Of a stretch of 64,000 nt of DNA, positions 10,141-23,355 are shown one piece after another (the stretch's first letter is position 1; each line of letters begins with the position of its first letter). The notes under the pieces are model-generated. The model made no database searches. It worked only from the letters and a program-made list of their open reading frames with translations, and was not told where the DNA came from. Source of the DNA: Crotalaria pallida (lineage: Eukaryota > Streptophyta > Magnoliopsida > Fabales > Fabaceae); assembly GCA_037953625.1 (NCBI GenBank), contig CM075651.1, positions 105,215,001 through 105,279,000 on the forward strand. Reading direction: 5' to 3'. The translations under genes and the position numbers were made by a program.

Positions 10141-12366
10141 TATTCTAAAGGCTTAGGTTGGTCTAGGAATGTGTATTAGGTCGTATAAGAACCATTAGAA
10201 TGATCCTAAGCAATGCTTGAGTCCCCAAGGGACGTAGAGGGTGTAGCATGAGTCCTTGGAGGTTCTAACAAGTGTAGAATGGTTAAGAGAGTATTCTAAA
10301 GGCTTAGAATGGTCTAGGAATGTGTATTAGGACTTATAAGAACCATTAGAATGATCCTAAACAATGCTTGAGTCCCCAAGGGACGTAGAGGGTGTAGCAT
10401 GAGTCCTTTGAGGTTCTAACAAGTGTAGAATGTTTAAGAGAGTATTCTAAAGGCTTAGAATGGTCTAGGCATGTGTATTAGGACTTATAATAACAATTAG
10501 AATGATCCTAAACAATGTTTGAGTCCACAAGGGACGTAGAGGGTGTAGCATGAGTCCTTGGAGGTTCTAACAAGTGTAGAATGGTTAAGAAAGTATTCTA
10601 AAGGCTTATAATGTTCTAGGAATGTGTATTTGGACTTATAATAACCATTAGAATGATCCTAAACAATGCATGGTACCCCAAGGGACGTAGAGGGTGTAGC
10701 ATGAGTCCTTGGAGGTTCTAACAAGTGTAGAATGGCTAAGAGAGTATTCTAAAGGCTTTGAATGGTCTAGGAATGTGTATTAGGTCGTATAAGAACCATT
10801 AGAATGATCCTAAGCAATGCTTGAGTCCCCAAGGGACATAGAGGGTGTAGCATGAGTCCTTGGAGGTTCTAACAAGTGTAGAATGGTTAAGAGAGTATTC
10901 TAAAGGCTTAGAATGGTCTAGGAATGTGTATTAGGACTTATAATAACCATTAGAATGATCCTAAACAATGCATGGTACCCCAAGGGACGTAGAGGGTGTA
11001 GCATAAGTCCTTGGAGGTTCTAACAAGTGTAGAATGGCTAAGAGAGTATTATTCTAAAGGCTTAGAATGGTCTAGGAATGTGTATTATTACTTTTAAGAA
11101 CCATTAGAATGATCCTAAACAATGCTTGAGTCCCCAACGGACGTAGAGGGTCTAGCATGAGTTCTTGGAGGTTCTAACAGGTGTAGAATGGTTAAGAGAA
11201 TATTCTAATGGCTTAGAATGGTCTAGGAATGTGTATTAGGACTTATAAGAACCATTAGAATGATCCTAAACATTGCTTGAATCCCCAAGGGACATAGAGG
11301 GTGTAGCATGAGTCCTTGGAGGTTCTAACAGGTGTAGAATGGTTAAGAGATTATTCTAAAGGCTTAGAATGGTCTAGGAATGTGTATTAGGTCGTATAAG
11401 AACCATTAGAATGATCCTAAACAATGCTTGAGTCCCCAAGGGACATAGAGGGTGTAGCATGAGTCCTTGGAGGTTCTAACAAGTGTAGAATGGTTAAGAG
11501 AGTATTCTAAAGGCTTAGAATGGTCTAGGAATGTGTATTAGGACTTATAATAACCATTAGAATGATCATAAACATTGCATGGTACCCCAAGGGACGTAGA
11601 GGGTGTAGCATGAGACCTTGGAGGTTCTAACAAGTGTAGAATGGTTAAGAGAGTATTCTAAAGGCTTAGAATGGTCTAGGAATGTGTATTAGGACTTATA
11701 AGAACCATTATAATGATCCTAAACAATACTTGAGTCCCCAAGGGATGTAGAGGGTCTAGCATTAGTCCTTGGAGGTTCTAACAGGTGTAGAATGGTTAAG
11801 AGAGTATTCTAAAGGCTTAGAATGGTCTAGGAATGTGTATTAGGACTTATAATAACCATTAGAATGATCCTAAGCAATGCTTGAGTCCCCAAGGGACATA
11901 GAGGGTGTAGCATGAGTCCTTGGAGGTTCTAACAAGTGTAGAATGGTTAAGAGAGTATTCTAAAGGCTTAGAATGGTCTAGGAATGTGTATTAGGTCGTA
12001 TAAGAACCATTAGAATGATCCTAAGCAATGCTTGAGTCCCCAAGGGACGTAGAGGGTGTAGCATGAGTCCTTGGAGGTTCTAACAAGTGTAGAATGGTTA
12101 AGAGAGTATTCTAAAGGCTTAGAATGGTCTAGGATTGTGTATTTGGACTTATAATAACCATTAGAATGATCCTAAACAATGCATGGTACCCCAAGGGACG
12201 TAGAGGGTGTAGCATGAGTCCTTGGAGGTTCTAACAAGTGTAGAATGGTTAAGAGAGTATTCTAAAGGCTTAGAATGGTCTAGGATTGTGTATTTGGACT
12301 TATAATAACCATTAGAATGATCCTAAACAATGCATGGTACCCCAAGGGACGTAGAGGGTGTAGCAT
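10141..12366 (+). repeat. 2573-bp-period duplication, right copy
   Basis: Near-identical partner of 7568-9793, with monomers at 10215, 10366, 10517, 10668, 10819, 10970 (154 bp), 11124, 11275, 11426, 11577, 11728, 11879, 12030 and 12181. Its left edge lies inside a GAGATTATTC monomer, where the left copy has GAGAGTATTC. Confidence 0.88.
10970..11123 (+). repeat. Long monomer, 154 bp (ATT insertion)
   Basis: Third and last copy of the ATTATT variant, the 2573-bp-offset counterpart of 8397. Confidence 0.92.
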
Positions 12367-13237
12367 GAGTCCTTGGAGGTTCTAACAAGTGTAGAATGGC
12401 TAAGAGAGTATTCTAAAGGCTTAGAATGGTCTAGGAATGTGTATTAGGACTTATAAAAACCATTAGAATGATCCTAGACAATGCTTGAGTCCCCTAGGGA
12501 CGTAGTGGGTCTAGCATGAGTCCTTTGAGGTTCTAACAGGTGTAGAATGGTTAAGAGAGTATTCTAATGGCTTAGAATGGTCTAGGAATATGTATTAGGA
12601 CTTATAAGAACCATTAGAATGATCCTAAACATTGCTTGAATCCCCAAGGGACGTAGAGGGTGTAGCATGAGACCTTGGAGGTTCTAACAGGTGTAGAATG
12701 GTTAAGAGATTATTCTAAAGGCTTAGAATGTTCTAGGATTGTGTATTTGGACTTATAATAACCATTAGAATGATCCTAAACAATGCATGGTACCCCAAGG
12801 GACGTAGAGGGTGTAGCATGAGTCCTTGGAGGTTCTAACAAGTGTAGAATGGCTAAGAGAGTATTCTAAAGGCTTAGAATGGTCTAGGAATGTGTATTAG
12901 GACTTATAAAAACCATTAGAATGATCCTAGACAATGCTTGAGTCCCCTAGGGACGTAGTGGGTCTAGCATGAGTCCTTTGAGGTTCTAACAGGTGTAGAA
13001 TGGTTAAGAGAGTATTCTAATGGCTTAGAATGGTCTAGGAATATGTATTAGGACTTATAAGAACCATTAGAATTATCCTAAACATTGCTTGAATCCCCAA
13101 GGGACGTAGAGGGTGTAGCATGAGACCTTGGAGGTTCTAACAGGTGTAGAATGGTTAAGAGATTATTCTAAAGGCTTAGAATGGTCTAGGAATGTATATT
13201 AGGTCGTATAAGAACCATTAGAATGATCCTAAGCAAT
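12332..13237 (+). repeat. Tandem duplication of a 453-bp trimer
   Basis: Two copies (12332-12784 and 12785-13237) of a three-monomer unit. Markers present in both are ACTTATAAAAACC, CCTAGACAATG, CCCCTAGGGACGTAGTGGG, TCCTTTGAGG and GGAATATGTATTAGG. Only the second copy has AATTATCC (near 13073) and ends with ATGTATATTAGGTCG. The third monomer also differs at its right end, where the first copy joins a TATTTGG-type tail. Confidence 0.85.
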
Positions 13238-16200
13238 GCTTGAGTCCCCAAGGGACATAGAGGGTGTAGCATGAGTCCTTGGAGGTTCTAACACGTGTAG
13301 AATGGTTAAGAGAGTATTCTAAAGGCTTAGAATGGTCTAGGAATGTGTATTAGGACTTATAAGAACCATTAGAATGATCCTAAACAATGCTTGAGTCCCC
13401 AAGGGACGTTGAGGGTGTAGCATGAGTCCTTGGAGGTTCTAACAAGTGTAGAATGTTTAAGAGAGTATTCTAAAGGCTTAGAATGGTCTAGGAATGTGTA
13501 TTAGGACTTATAATAACAATTAGAATGATCCTAAACAATGCTTGAGTCCACAAGGGACGTAGAGGGTGTAGCATGAGTCCTTGGAGGTTCTAACAAGTGT
13601 AGAATGGTTAAGAAAGTATTCTAAAGGCTTATAATGTTCTAGGAATGTGTATTTGGACTTATAATAACCATTAGAATGATCCTAAACAATGCATGGTACC
13701 CCAAGGGACGTAGAGGGTGTAGCATGAGTCCTTGGAGGTTCTAACAAGTGTAGAATGGCTAAGAGAGTATTCTAAAGGCTTAGAATGGTCTAGGAATGTG
13801 TATTAGGTCGTATAAGAACCATTAGAATGATCCTAAGCAATGCTTGAGTCCCCAAGGGACATAGAGGGTGTAGCATGAGTCCTTGGAGGTTCTAACAAGT
13901 GTAGAATGGTTAAGAGAGTATTCTAAAGGCTTAGAATGGTCTAGGAATGTGTATTAGGACTTATAAGAACCATTAGAATGATCCTAAACAATGCTTGAGT
14001 CCCCAAGGGACGTAGAGGGTGTAGCATGAGTCCTTGGAGGTTCTAACAAGTGTAGAATGGCTAAGAGAGTATTCTAAAGGCTTAGAATGGTCTAGGAATG
14101 TGTATTAGGTCGTATAAGAACCATTAGAATGATCCTAAGCAATGCTTGAGTCCCCAAGGGACATAGAGGGTGTAGCATGAGTCCTTGGAGGTTCTAACAA
14201 GTGTAGAATGGTTAAGAGAGTATTCTAAAGGCTTAGAATGGTCTAGGAATGTGTATTAGGACTTATAATAACCATTAGAATGATCATAAACATTGCATGG
14301 TACCCCAAGGGACGTAGAGGGTGTAGCATGAGACCTTGGAGGTTCTAACAAGTGTAGAATGGTTAAGAGAGTATTCTAAAGGCTTAGAATGGTCTAGGAA
14401 TGTGTATTAGGACTTATAAGAACCATTATAATGATCCTAAACAATACTTGAGTCCCCAAGGGATGTAGAGGGTCTAGCATTAGTCCTTGGAGGTTCTAAC
14501 AGGTGTAGAATGGTTAAGAGAGTATTCTAAAGGCTTAGAATGGTCTATGAATGTGTATTAGGACTTATAAGAACCATTATAATGATCCTAAACAATACTT
14601 GAGTCCCCAAGGGACGTAAAGGGTCTATCATGAGACCTAGGAGGTTCTAACAGGTGTAGAATGGTTAAGAGAGTATTCTAAAGGCTTAGAATGGTCTAGG
14701 AATGTGTATTAGGACTTATAATAACCATTAGAATGATCCTAAACATTGCTTGAGTCCCCAAGGGACGTAGAAGGTCTAGAATGAGTCCTTGGAGGTTCTA
14801 ACAAGTGTAGAATGGTCTAGGAATGTGTATTAGGTCGTATAAGAACCATTAGAATGATCCTAAGCAATGCTTGAGTCCCCAAGGGACATAGAGGGTGTAG
14901 CATGAGTCCTTGGAGGTTCTAACAAGTGTAGAATGGTTAAGAGAGTATTCTAAAGGCTTAGAATGGTCTAGGAATGTGTATTAGGTCGTATAAGAACCAT
15001 TAGAATGATCCTAAGCAATGCTTGAGTCCCCAAGGGACGTAGAGGGTGTAGCATGAGTCCTTGGAGGTTCTAACAAGTGTAGAATGGTTAAGAGAGTATT
15101 CTAAAGGCTTAGAATGGTCTAGGAATGTGTATTAGGACTTATAAGAACCATTAGAATGATCCTAAGCAATGCTTGAGTCCCCAAGGGACGTAGAGGGTGT
15201 AGCATGAGTCCTTGGAGGTTCTAACAAGTGTAGAATGGTTAAGAGAGTATTCTAAAGGCTTAGAATGGTCTAGGATTGTGTATTTGGACTTATAATAACC
15301 ATTAGAATGATCCTAAACAATGCATGGTACCCCAAGGGACGTAGAGGGTGTAGCATGAGTCCTTGGAGGTTCTAACAGGTGTAGAATGGTTAAGAGAGTA
15401 TTCTAATGGCTTAGAATGGTCTAGGAATATGTATTAGGACTTATAAGAACCATTAGAATGATCCTAAACATTGCTTGAATCCCCAAGGGACGTAGAGGGT
15501 GTAGCATGAGACCTTGGAGGTTCTAACAGGTGTAGAATGGTTAAGAGATTATTCTAAAGGCTTAGAATGTTCTAGGATTGTGTATTTGGACTTATAATAA
15601 CCATTAGAATGATCCTAAACAATGCATGGTACCCCAAGGGACGTAGAGGGTGTAGCATGAGTCCTTGGAGGTTCTAACAAGTGTAGAATGGCTAAGAGAG
15701 TATTCTAAAGGCTTAGAATGGTCTAGGAATGTGTATTAGGTCGTATAAGAACCATTAGAATGATCCTAAGCAATGCTTGAGTCCCCAATGGACATAGAGG
15801 GTGTAGCATGAGTCCTTGGAGGTTCTAACAAGTGTAGAATGGTTAAGAGAGTATTCTAAAGGCTTAGAATGGTCTAGGAATGTGTATTAGGACTTATAAG
15901 AACCATTAGAATGATCCTAAACAATGCTTGAGTCCTCAAGGGACGTAGAGGGTGTAGCATGAGTCCTTGGAGGTTCTAACAAGTGTAGAATGGCTAAGAG
16001 AGTATTCTAAAGGCTTAGAATGGTCTAGGAATGTGTATTAGGTCGTATAAGAACCATTAGAATGATCCTAAGCAATGCTTGAGTCCCCAAGGGACATAGA
16101 GGGTGTAGCATGAGTCCTTGGAGGTTCTAACAAGTGTAGAATGGTTAAGAGAGTATTCTAAAGGCTTAGAATGGTCTAGGAATGTGTATTAGGACTTATA

Positions 16201-16429
16201 ATAACCATTAGAATGATCATAAACATTGCATGGTACCCCAAGGGACGTAGAGGGTGTAGCATGAGACCTTGGAGGTTCTAACAAGTGTAGAATGGTTAAG
16301 AGAGTATTCTAAAGGCTTAGAATGGTCTAGGAATATGTATTAGGACTTATAAGAACCATTAGAATTATCCTAAACATTGCTTGAATCCCCAAGGGACGTA
16401 GAGGGTGTAGCATGAGACCTTGGAGGTTC
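13238..16429 (+). repeat. Mosaic stretch with a 1933-bp repeat
   Basis: 13238-13690 returns to the 604-bp HOR of the left end, with its rare markers AACACGTGTAG and GACGTTGAGG. From 13691 to about 14.4 kb the sequence is repeated at 15624 to about 16.33 kb, an offset of 1933 bp (twelve full monomers plus one of 121 bp). Small private changes mark the second copy (CCAATGGACATAG near 15785, GTCCTCAAGG near 15933). Monomer 15322-15472 is a hybrid: a GGTACC start with a GAGTATTCTAATGG / GGAATATG right half. Confidence 0.75.
14748..14868 (+). repeat. Short monomer, 121 bp (30-bp internal deletion)
   Basis: Same deletion junction and same GTAGAAGGTCTAGAATGAG segment as at 7370. It again follows an ACTTGAG/GTAAAGGGTCTATC monomer (14597) and precedes a GTCGTATAAG-type ending. 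Confidence 0.92.
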
Positions 16430-16680
16430 TAACAGGTGTAGAATGGTTAAGAGAGTATTCTAAAGGCTTAGAATGGTCTATGAATGTGTATTAGGACTTA
16501 TAAGAACCATTATAATGATCCTAAACAATACTTGAGTCCCCAAGGGACGTAAAGGGTCTATCATGAGACCTAGGAGGTTCTAACAGGTGTAGAATGGTTA
16601 AGAGAGTATTCTAAAGGCTTAGAATGGTCTAGGAATGTGTATTAGGACTTATAATAACCATTAGAATGATCCTAAACATT

Positions 16681-16801
16681 GCTTGAGTCCCCAAGGGACG
16701 TAGAAGGTCTAGAATGAGTCCTTGGAGGTTCTAACAAGTGTAGAATGGTCTAGGAATGTGTATTAGGTCGTATAAGAACCATTAGAATGATCCTAAGCAA
16801 T
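16681..16801 (+). repeat. Short monomer, 121 bp (first copy in the 1480-bp HOR)
   Basis: Same 30-bp deletion junction. This monomer is a fixed member of the 1480-bp unit and recurs at 18161 and 19641. Confidence 0.92.
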
Positions 16802-18160
16802 GCTTGAGTCCCCAAGGGACATAGAGGGTGTAGCATGAGTCCTTGGAGGTTCTAACAAGTGTAGAATGGTTAAGAGAGTATTCTAAAGGCTTAGAATGGT
16901 CTAGGAATGTGTATTAGGTCGTATAAGAACCATTAGAATGATCCTAAGCAATGCTTGAGTCCCCAAGGGACGTAGAGGGTGTAGCATGAGTCCTTGGAGG
17001 TTCTAACAAGTGTAGAATGGTTAAGAGAGTATTCTAAAGGCTTAGAATGGTCTAGGAATGTGTATTAGGACTTATAAGAACCATTAGAATGATCCTAAAA
17101 AATGCTTGAGTCCCCAAGGGACGTAGAGGGTGTAGCATGAGTCCTTGGAGGTTCTAACAAGTGTAGAATGTTTAAGAGAGTATTCTAAAGGCTTAGAATG
17201 GTCTAGGAATGTGTATTAGGACTTATAATAACAATTAGAATGATCCTAAACAATGCTTGAGTCCACAAGGGACGTAGAGGGTGTAGCATGAGTCCTTGGA
17301 GGTTCTAACAAGTGTAGAATGGTTAAGAAAGTATTCTAAAGGCTTATAATGTTCTAGGAATGTGTATTTGGACTTATAATAACCATTAGAATGATCCTAA
17401 ACAATGCATGGTACCCCAAGGGACGTAGAGGGTGTAGCATGAGTCCTTGGAGGTTCTAACAAGTGTAGAATGGCTAAGAGAGTATTCTAAAGGCTTTGAA
17501 TGGTCTAGGAATGTGTATTAGGTCGTATAAGAACCATTAGAATGATCCTAAGCAATGCTTGAGTCCCCAAGGGACATAGAGGGTGTAGCATGAGTCCTTG
17601 GAGGTTCTAACAAGTGTAGAATGGTTAAGAGAGTATTCTAAAGGCTTAGAATGGTCTAGGAATGTGTATTAGGACTTATAATAACCATTAGAATGATCAT
17701 AAACATTGCATGGTACCCCAAGGGACGTAGAGGGTGTAGCATGAGACCTTGGAGGTTCTAACAAGTGTAGAATGGTTAAGAGAGTATTCTAAAGGCTTAG
17801 AATGGTCTAGGAATGTGTATTAGGACATATAAGAACCATTATAATGATCCTAAACAATACTTGAGTCCCCAAGGGATGTAGAGGGTCTAGCATTAGTCCT
17901 TGGAGGTTCTAACAGGTGTAGAATGGTTAAGAGAGTATTCTAAAGGCTTAGAATGGTCTATGAATGTGTATTAGGACTTATAAGAACCATTATAATGATC
18001 CTAAACAATACTTGAGTCCCCAAGGGACGTAAAGGGTCTATCATGAGACCTAGGAGGTTCTAACAGGTGTAGAATGGTTAAGAGAGTATTCTAAAGGCTT
18101 AGAATGGTCTAGGAATGTGTATTAGGACTTATAATAACCATTAGAATGATCCTAAACATT

Positions 18161-18281
18161 GCTTGAGTCCCCAAGGGACGTAGAAGGTCTAGAATGAGTC
18201 CTTGGAGGTTCTAACAAGTGTAGAATGGTCTAGGAATGTGTATTAGGTCGTATAAGAACCATTAGAATGATCCTAAGCAAT
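18161..18281 (+). repeat. Short monomer, 121 bp (second copy in the 1480-bp HOR)
   Basis: Exact positional counterpart of 16681, 1480 bp downstream, with the same TAGAATGGT-CTAGG junction. Confidence 0.92.
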
Positions 18282-19640
18282 GCTTGAGTCCCCAAGGGAC
18301 ATAGAGGGTGTAGCATGAGTCCTTGGAGGTTCTAACAAGTGTAGAATGGTTAAGAGAGTATTCTAAAGGCTTAGAATGGTCTAGGAATGTGTATTAGGTC
18401 GTATAAGAACCATTAGAATGATCCTAAGCAATGCTTGAGTCCCCAAGGGACGTAGAGGGTGTAGCATGAGTCCTTGGAGGTTCTAACAAGTGTAGAATGG
18501 TTAAGAGAGTATTCTAAAGGCTTAGAATGGTCTAGGAATGTGTATTAGGACTTATAAGAACCATTAGAATGATCCTAAAAAATGCTTGAGTCCCCAAGGG
18601 ACGTAGAGGGTGTAGCATGAGTCCTTGGAGGTTCTAACAAGTGTAGAATGTTTAAGAGAGTATTCTAAAGGCTTAGAATGGTCTAGGAATGTGTATTAGG
18701 ACTTATAATAACAATTAGAATGATCCTAAACAATGCTTGAGTCCACAAGGGACGTAGAGGGTGTAGCATGAGTCCTTGGAGGTTCTAACAAGTGTAGAAT
18801 GGTTAAGAAAGTATTCTAAAGGCTTATAATGTTCTAGGAATGTGTATTTGGACTTATAATAACCATTAGAATGATCCTAAACAATGCATGGTACCCCAAG
18901 GGACGTAGAGGGTGTAGCATGAGTCCTTGGAGGTTCTAACAAGTGTAGAATGGCTAAGAGAGTATTCTAAAGGCTTTGAATGGTCTAGGAATGTGTATTA
19001 GGTCGTATAAGAACCATTAGAATGATCCTAAGCAATGCTTGAGTCCCCAAGGGACATAGAGGGTGTAGCATGAGTCCTTGGAGGTTCTAACAAGTGTAGA
19101 ATGGTTAAGAGAGTATTCTAAAGGCTTAGAATGGTCTAGGAATGTGTATTAGGACTTATAATAACCATTAGAATGATCATAAACATTGCATGGTACCCCA
19201 AGGGACGTAGAGGGTGTAGCATGAGACCTTGGAGGTTCTAACAAGTGTAGAATGGTTAAGAGAGTATTCTAAAGGCTTAGAATGGTCTAGGAATGTGTAT
19301 TAGGACTTATAAGAACCATTATAATGATCCTAAACAATACTTGAGTCCCCAAGGGATGTAGAGGGTCTAGCATTAGTCCTTGGAGGTTCTAACAGGTGTA
19401 GAATGGTTAAGAGAGTATTCTAAAGGCTTAGAATGGTCTATGAATGTGTATTAGGACTTATAAGAACCATTATAATGATCCTAAACAATACTTGAGTCCC
19501 CAAGGGACGTAAAGGGTCTATCATGAGACCTAGGAGGTTCTAACAGGTGTAGAATGGTTAAGAGAGTATTCTAAAGGCTTAGAATGGTCTAGGAATGTGT
19601 ATTAGGACTTATAATAACCATTAGAATGATCCTAAACATT

Positions 19641-19761
19641 GCTTGAGTCCCCAAGGGACGTAGAAGGTCTAGAATGAGTCCTTGGAGGTTCTAACAAGTG
19701 TAGAATGGTCTAGGAATGTGTATTAGGTCGTATAAGAACCATTAGAATGATCCTAAGCAAT
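19641..19761 (+). repeat. Short monomer, 121 bp (third copy in the 1480-bp HOR)
   Basis: Exact positional counterpart of 18161, 1480 bp downstream, with the same deletion junction. Confidence 0.92.
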
Positions 19762-20214
19762 GCTTGAGTCCCCAAGGGACATAGAGGGTGTAGCATGAGT
19801 CCTTGGAGGTTCTAACAAGTGTAGAATGGTTAAGAGAGTATTCTAAAGGCTTAGAATGGTCTAGGAATGTGTAATAGGTCGTATAAGAACCATTAGAATG
19901 ATCCTAAGCAATGCTTGAGTCCCCAAGGGACGTAGAGGGTGTAGCATGAGTCCTTGGAGGTTCTAACAAGTGTAGAATGGTTAAGAGAGTATTCTAAAGG
20001 CTTAGAATGGTCTAGGAATGTGTATTAGGACTTATAAGAACCATTAGAATGATCCTAAAAAATGCTTGAGTCCCCAAGGGACGTAGAGGGTGTAGCATGA
20101 GTCCTTGGAGGTTCTAACAAGTGTAGAATGTTTAAGAGAGTATTCTAAAGGCTTAGAATGGTCTAGGAATGTGTATTAGGACTTATAATAACAATTAGAA
20201 TGATCCTAAACAAT

Positions 20215-23066
20215 GCTTGAGTCCACAAGGGACGTAGAGGGTGTAGCATGAGTCCTTGGAGGTTCTAACAAGTGTAGAATGGTTAAGAAAGTATTCTAAA
20301 GGCTTATAATGTTCTAGGAATGTGTATTTGGACTTATAATAACCATTAGAATGATCCTAAACAATGCATGGTACCCCAAGGGACGTAGAGGGTGTAGCAT
20401 GAGTCCTTGGAGGTTCTAACAAGTGTAGAATGGCTAAGAGAGTATTCTAAAGGCTTTGAATGGTCTAGGAATGTGTATTAGGTCGTATAAGAACCATTAG
20501 AATGATCCTAAGCAATGCTTGAGTCCCCAAGGGACATAGAGGGTGTAGCATGAGTCCTTGGAGGTTCTAACAAGTGTAGAATGGTTAAGAGAGTATTCTA
20601 AAGGCTTAGAATGGTCTAGGAATGTGTATTAGGACTTATAATAACCATTAGAATGATCCTAAACAATGCATGGTACCCCAAGGGACGTAGAGGGTGTAGC
20701 ATAAGTCCTTGGAGGTTCTAACAAGTGTAGAATGGCTAAGAGAGTATTCTAAAGGCTTAGAATGGTCTAGGAATGTGTATTATTACTTTTAAGAACCATT
20801 AGAATGATCCTAAACAATGCTTGAGTCCCCAACGGACGTAGAGGGTCTAGCATGAGTTCTTGGAGGTTCTAACAGGTGTAGAATGGTTAAGAGAATATTC
20901 TAATGGCTTAGAATGGTCTAGGAATGTGTATTAGGACTTATAAGAACCATTAGAATGATCCTAAACATTGCTTGAATCCCCAAGGGACATAGAGGGTGTA
21001 GCATGAGTCCTTGGAGGTTCTAACAAGTGTAGAATGGTTAAGAGATTATTCTAAAGGCTTAGAATGGTCTAGGAATGTGTATAAGGTCGTATAAGAACCA
21101 TTAGAATGATCCTAAACAATGCTTGAGTCCCCAAGGGACATAGAGGGTGTAGCATGAGTCGTTGGAGGTTCTAACAAGTGTAGAAATATTAAGAGAGTAT
21201 TCTAAAGGCTTAGAATGGTCTAGGAATGTGTATTAGGACTTATAATAACCATTAGAATGATCATAAACATTGCATGGTACCCAAAGGGACGTAGAGGGTG
21301 TAGCATGAGACCTTGGAGGTTCTAACAAGTGTAGAATGGTTAAGAGAGTATTCTAAAGGCTTAGAATGGTCTAGGAATGTGTATTAGGACTTATAAGAAC
21401 CATTATAATGATCCTAAACAATACTTGAGTCCCCAAGGGACGTAAAGGGTCTATCATGAGACCTAGGAGGTTCTAACAGGTGTAGAATGGTTAAGAGAGT
21501 ATTCTAAAGGCTTAGAATGGTCTAGGAATGTGTATTAGGACTTATAATAACCATTAGAATGATCCTAAACATTGCTTGAGTCCCCAAGGGACGTAGAAGG
21601 TCTAGAATGAGTCCTTGGAGGTTCTAACAAGTGTAGAATGGTCTAGGAATGTGTATTAGGTCGTATAAGAACCATTAGAATGATCCTAAGCAATGCTTGA
21701 GTCCCCAAGGGACATAGAGGGTGTAGCATGAGTCCTTGGAGGTTCTAACAAGTGTAGAATGGTTAAGAGAGTATTCTAAAGGCTTAGAATGGTCTAGGAA
21801 TGTGTATTAGGTCGTATAAGAACCATTAGAATGATCCTAAGCAATGCTTGAGTCCACAAGGGACGTAGAGGGTGTAGCATGAGTCCTTGGAGGTTCTAAC
21901 AAGTGTAGAATGGTTAAGAAAGTATTCTAAAGGCTTATAATGTTCTAGGAATGTGTATTTGGACTTATAATAACCATTAGAATGATCCTAAACAATGCAT
22001 GGTACCCCAAGGGACGTAGAGGGTGTAGCATGAGTCCTTGGAGGTTCTAACAAGTGTAGAATGGCTAAGAGAGTATTCTAAAGGCTTTGAATGGTCTAGG
22101 AATGTGTATTAGGTCGTATAAGAACCATTAGAATGATCCTAAGCAATGCTTGAGTCCCCAAGGGACATAGAGGGTGTAGCATGAGTCCTTGGAGGTTCTA
22201 ACAAGTGTAGAATGGTTAAGAGAGTATTCTAAAGGCTTAGAATGGTCTAGGAATGTGTATTAGGACTTATAATAACCATTAGAATGATCCTAAACAATGC
22301 ATGGTACCCCAAGGGACGTAGAGGGTGTAGCATAAGTCGTTGGAGGTTCTAACAAGTGTAGAATGGCTAAGAGAGTATTCTAAAGGCTTAGAATGGTCTA
22401 GGAATGTGTATTATTACTTTTAAGAACCATTAGAATGATCCTAAACAATGCTTGAGTCCCCAACGGACGTAGAGGGTCTAGCATGAGTTCTTGGAGGTTC
22501 TAACAGGTGTAGAATGGTTAAGAGAATATTCTAATGGCTTAGAATGGTCTAGGAATGTGTATTAGGACTTATAAGAACCATTAGAATGATCCTAAACATT
22601 GCTTGAATCCCCAAGGGACATAGAGGGTGTAGCATGAGTCCTTGGAGGTTCTAACAAGTGTAGAATGGTTAAGAGATTATTCTAAAGGCTTAGAATGGTC
22701 TAGGAATGTGTATTAGGTCGTATAAGAACCATTAGAATGATCCTAAACAATGCTTGAGTCCCCAAGGGACATAGAGGGTGTAGCATGAGTCGTTGGAGGT
22801 TCTAACAAGTGTAGAAATATTAAGAGAGTATTCTAAAGGCTTAGAATGGTCTAGGAATGTGTATTAGGACTTATAATAACCATTAGAATGATCATAAACA
22901 TTGCATGGTACCCCAAGGGACGTAGAGGGTGTAGCATGAGACCTTGGAGGTTCTAACAAGTGTAGAATGGTTAAGAGAGTATTCTAAAGGCTTAGAATGG
23001 TCTAGGAATGTGTATTAGGACTTATAAGAACCATTATAATGATCCTAAACAATACTTGAGTCCCCA
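20215..23066 (+). repeat. 1631-bp-period duplication
   Basis: 20215 to about 21435 matches 21846 to about 23066 at an offset of 1631 bp. Shared rare markers are GAGTCGTTGGAGG with GTAGAAATATTAAG (near 21157-21189 and 22788-22820). Differences include GTACCCAAAGGG near 21279, GTATAAGGTCG near 21080, and GCATAAGTCGTTGG near 22331 where the first copy has GTCCTTGG. Beyond 23066 the copies are again parallel but shifted by one monomer (21423/23205), so one monomer was gained or lost at that point. Confidence 0.82.
21574..21694 (+). repeat. Short monomer, 121 bp (30-bp internal deletion)
   Basis: Same junction and same left neighbour class (ACTTGAG, GTAAAGGGTCTATC at 21423). It lies 1933 bp after 19641, in a rearranged context. 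Confidence 0.92.
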
Positions 23067-23355
23067 AGGGATGTAGAGGGTCTAGCATTAGTCCTTGGAG
23101 GTTCTAACAGGTGTAGAATGGTTAAGAGAGTATTCTAAAGGCTTAGAATGGTCTAGGAATGTGTATTAGGACTTATAAGAACCATTATAATGATCCTAAA
23201 CAATACTTGAGTCCCCAAGGGACGTAAAGGGTCTATCATGAGACCTAGAAGGTTCTAACAGGTGTAGAATGGTTAAGAGAGTATTCTAAATGCTTAGAAT
23301 GGTCTAGGAATGTGTATTAGGACTTATAATAACCATTAGAATGATCCTAAACATT

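Larger units (their letters stand above)
16430..20657 (+). repeat. Higher-order repeat, 1480 bp (ten monomers), about 2.9 copies
   Basis: The GCATGG monomers at 17406, 18886 and 20366 and the short monomers at 16681, 18161 and 19641 are all 1480 bp apart (nine monomers of 151 bp plus one of 121 bp). Markers present in all three copies include GGTCTATGAATG (near 16478, 17958, 19438), CCTAAAAAATGC (near 17095, 18575, 20055) and GGCTTTGAATGG. Private single-base changes are GGACATATAAG near 17824 and GTGTAATAGG near 19870. Identity begins inside monomer 16379 and ends near 20658, where the third copy has ATCCTAAACAATG and the first two have ATCATAAACATTG. This is one of the cleanest HOR runs in the window. 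Confidence 0.9.
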
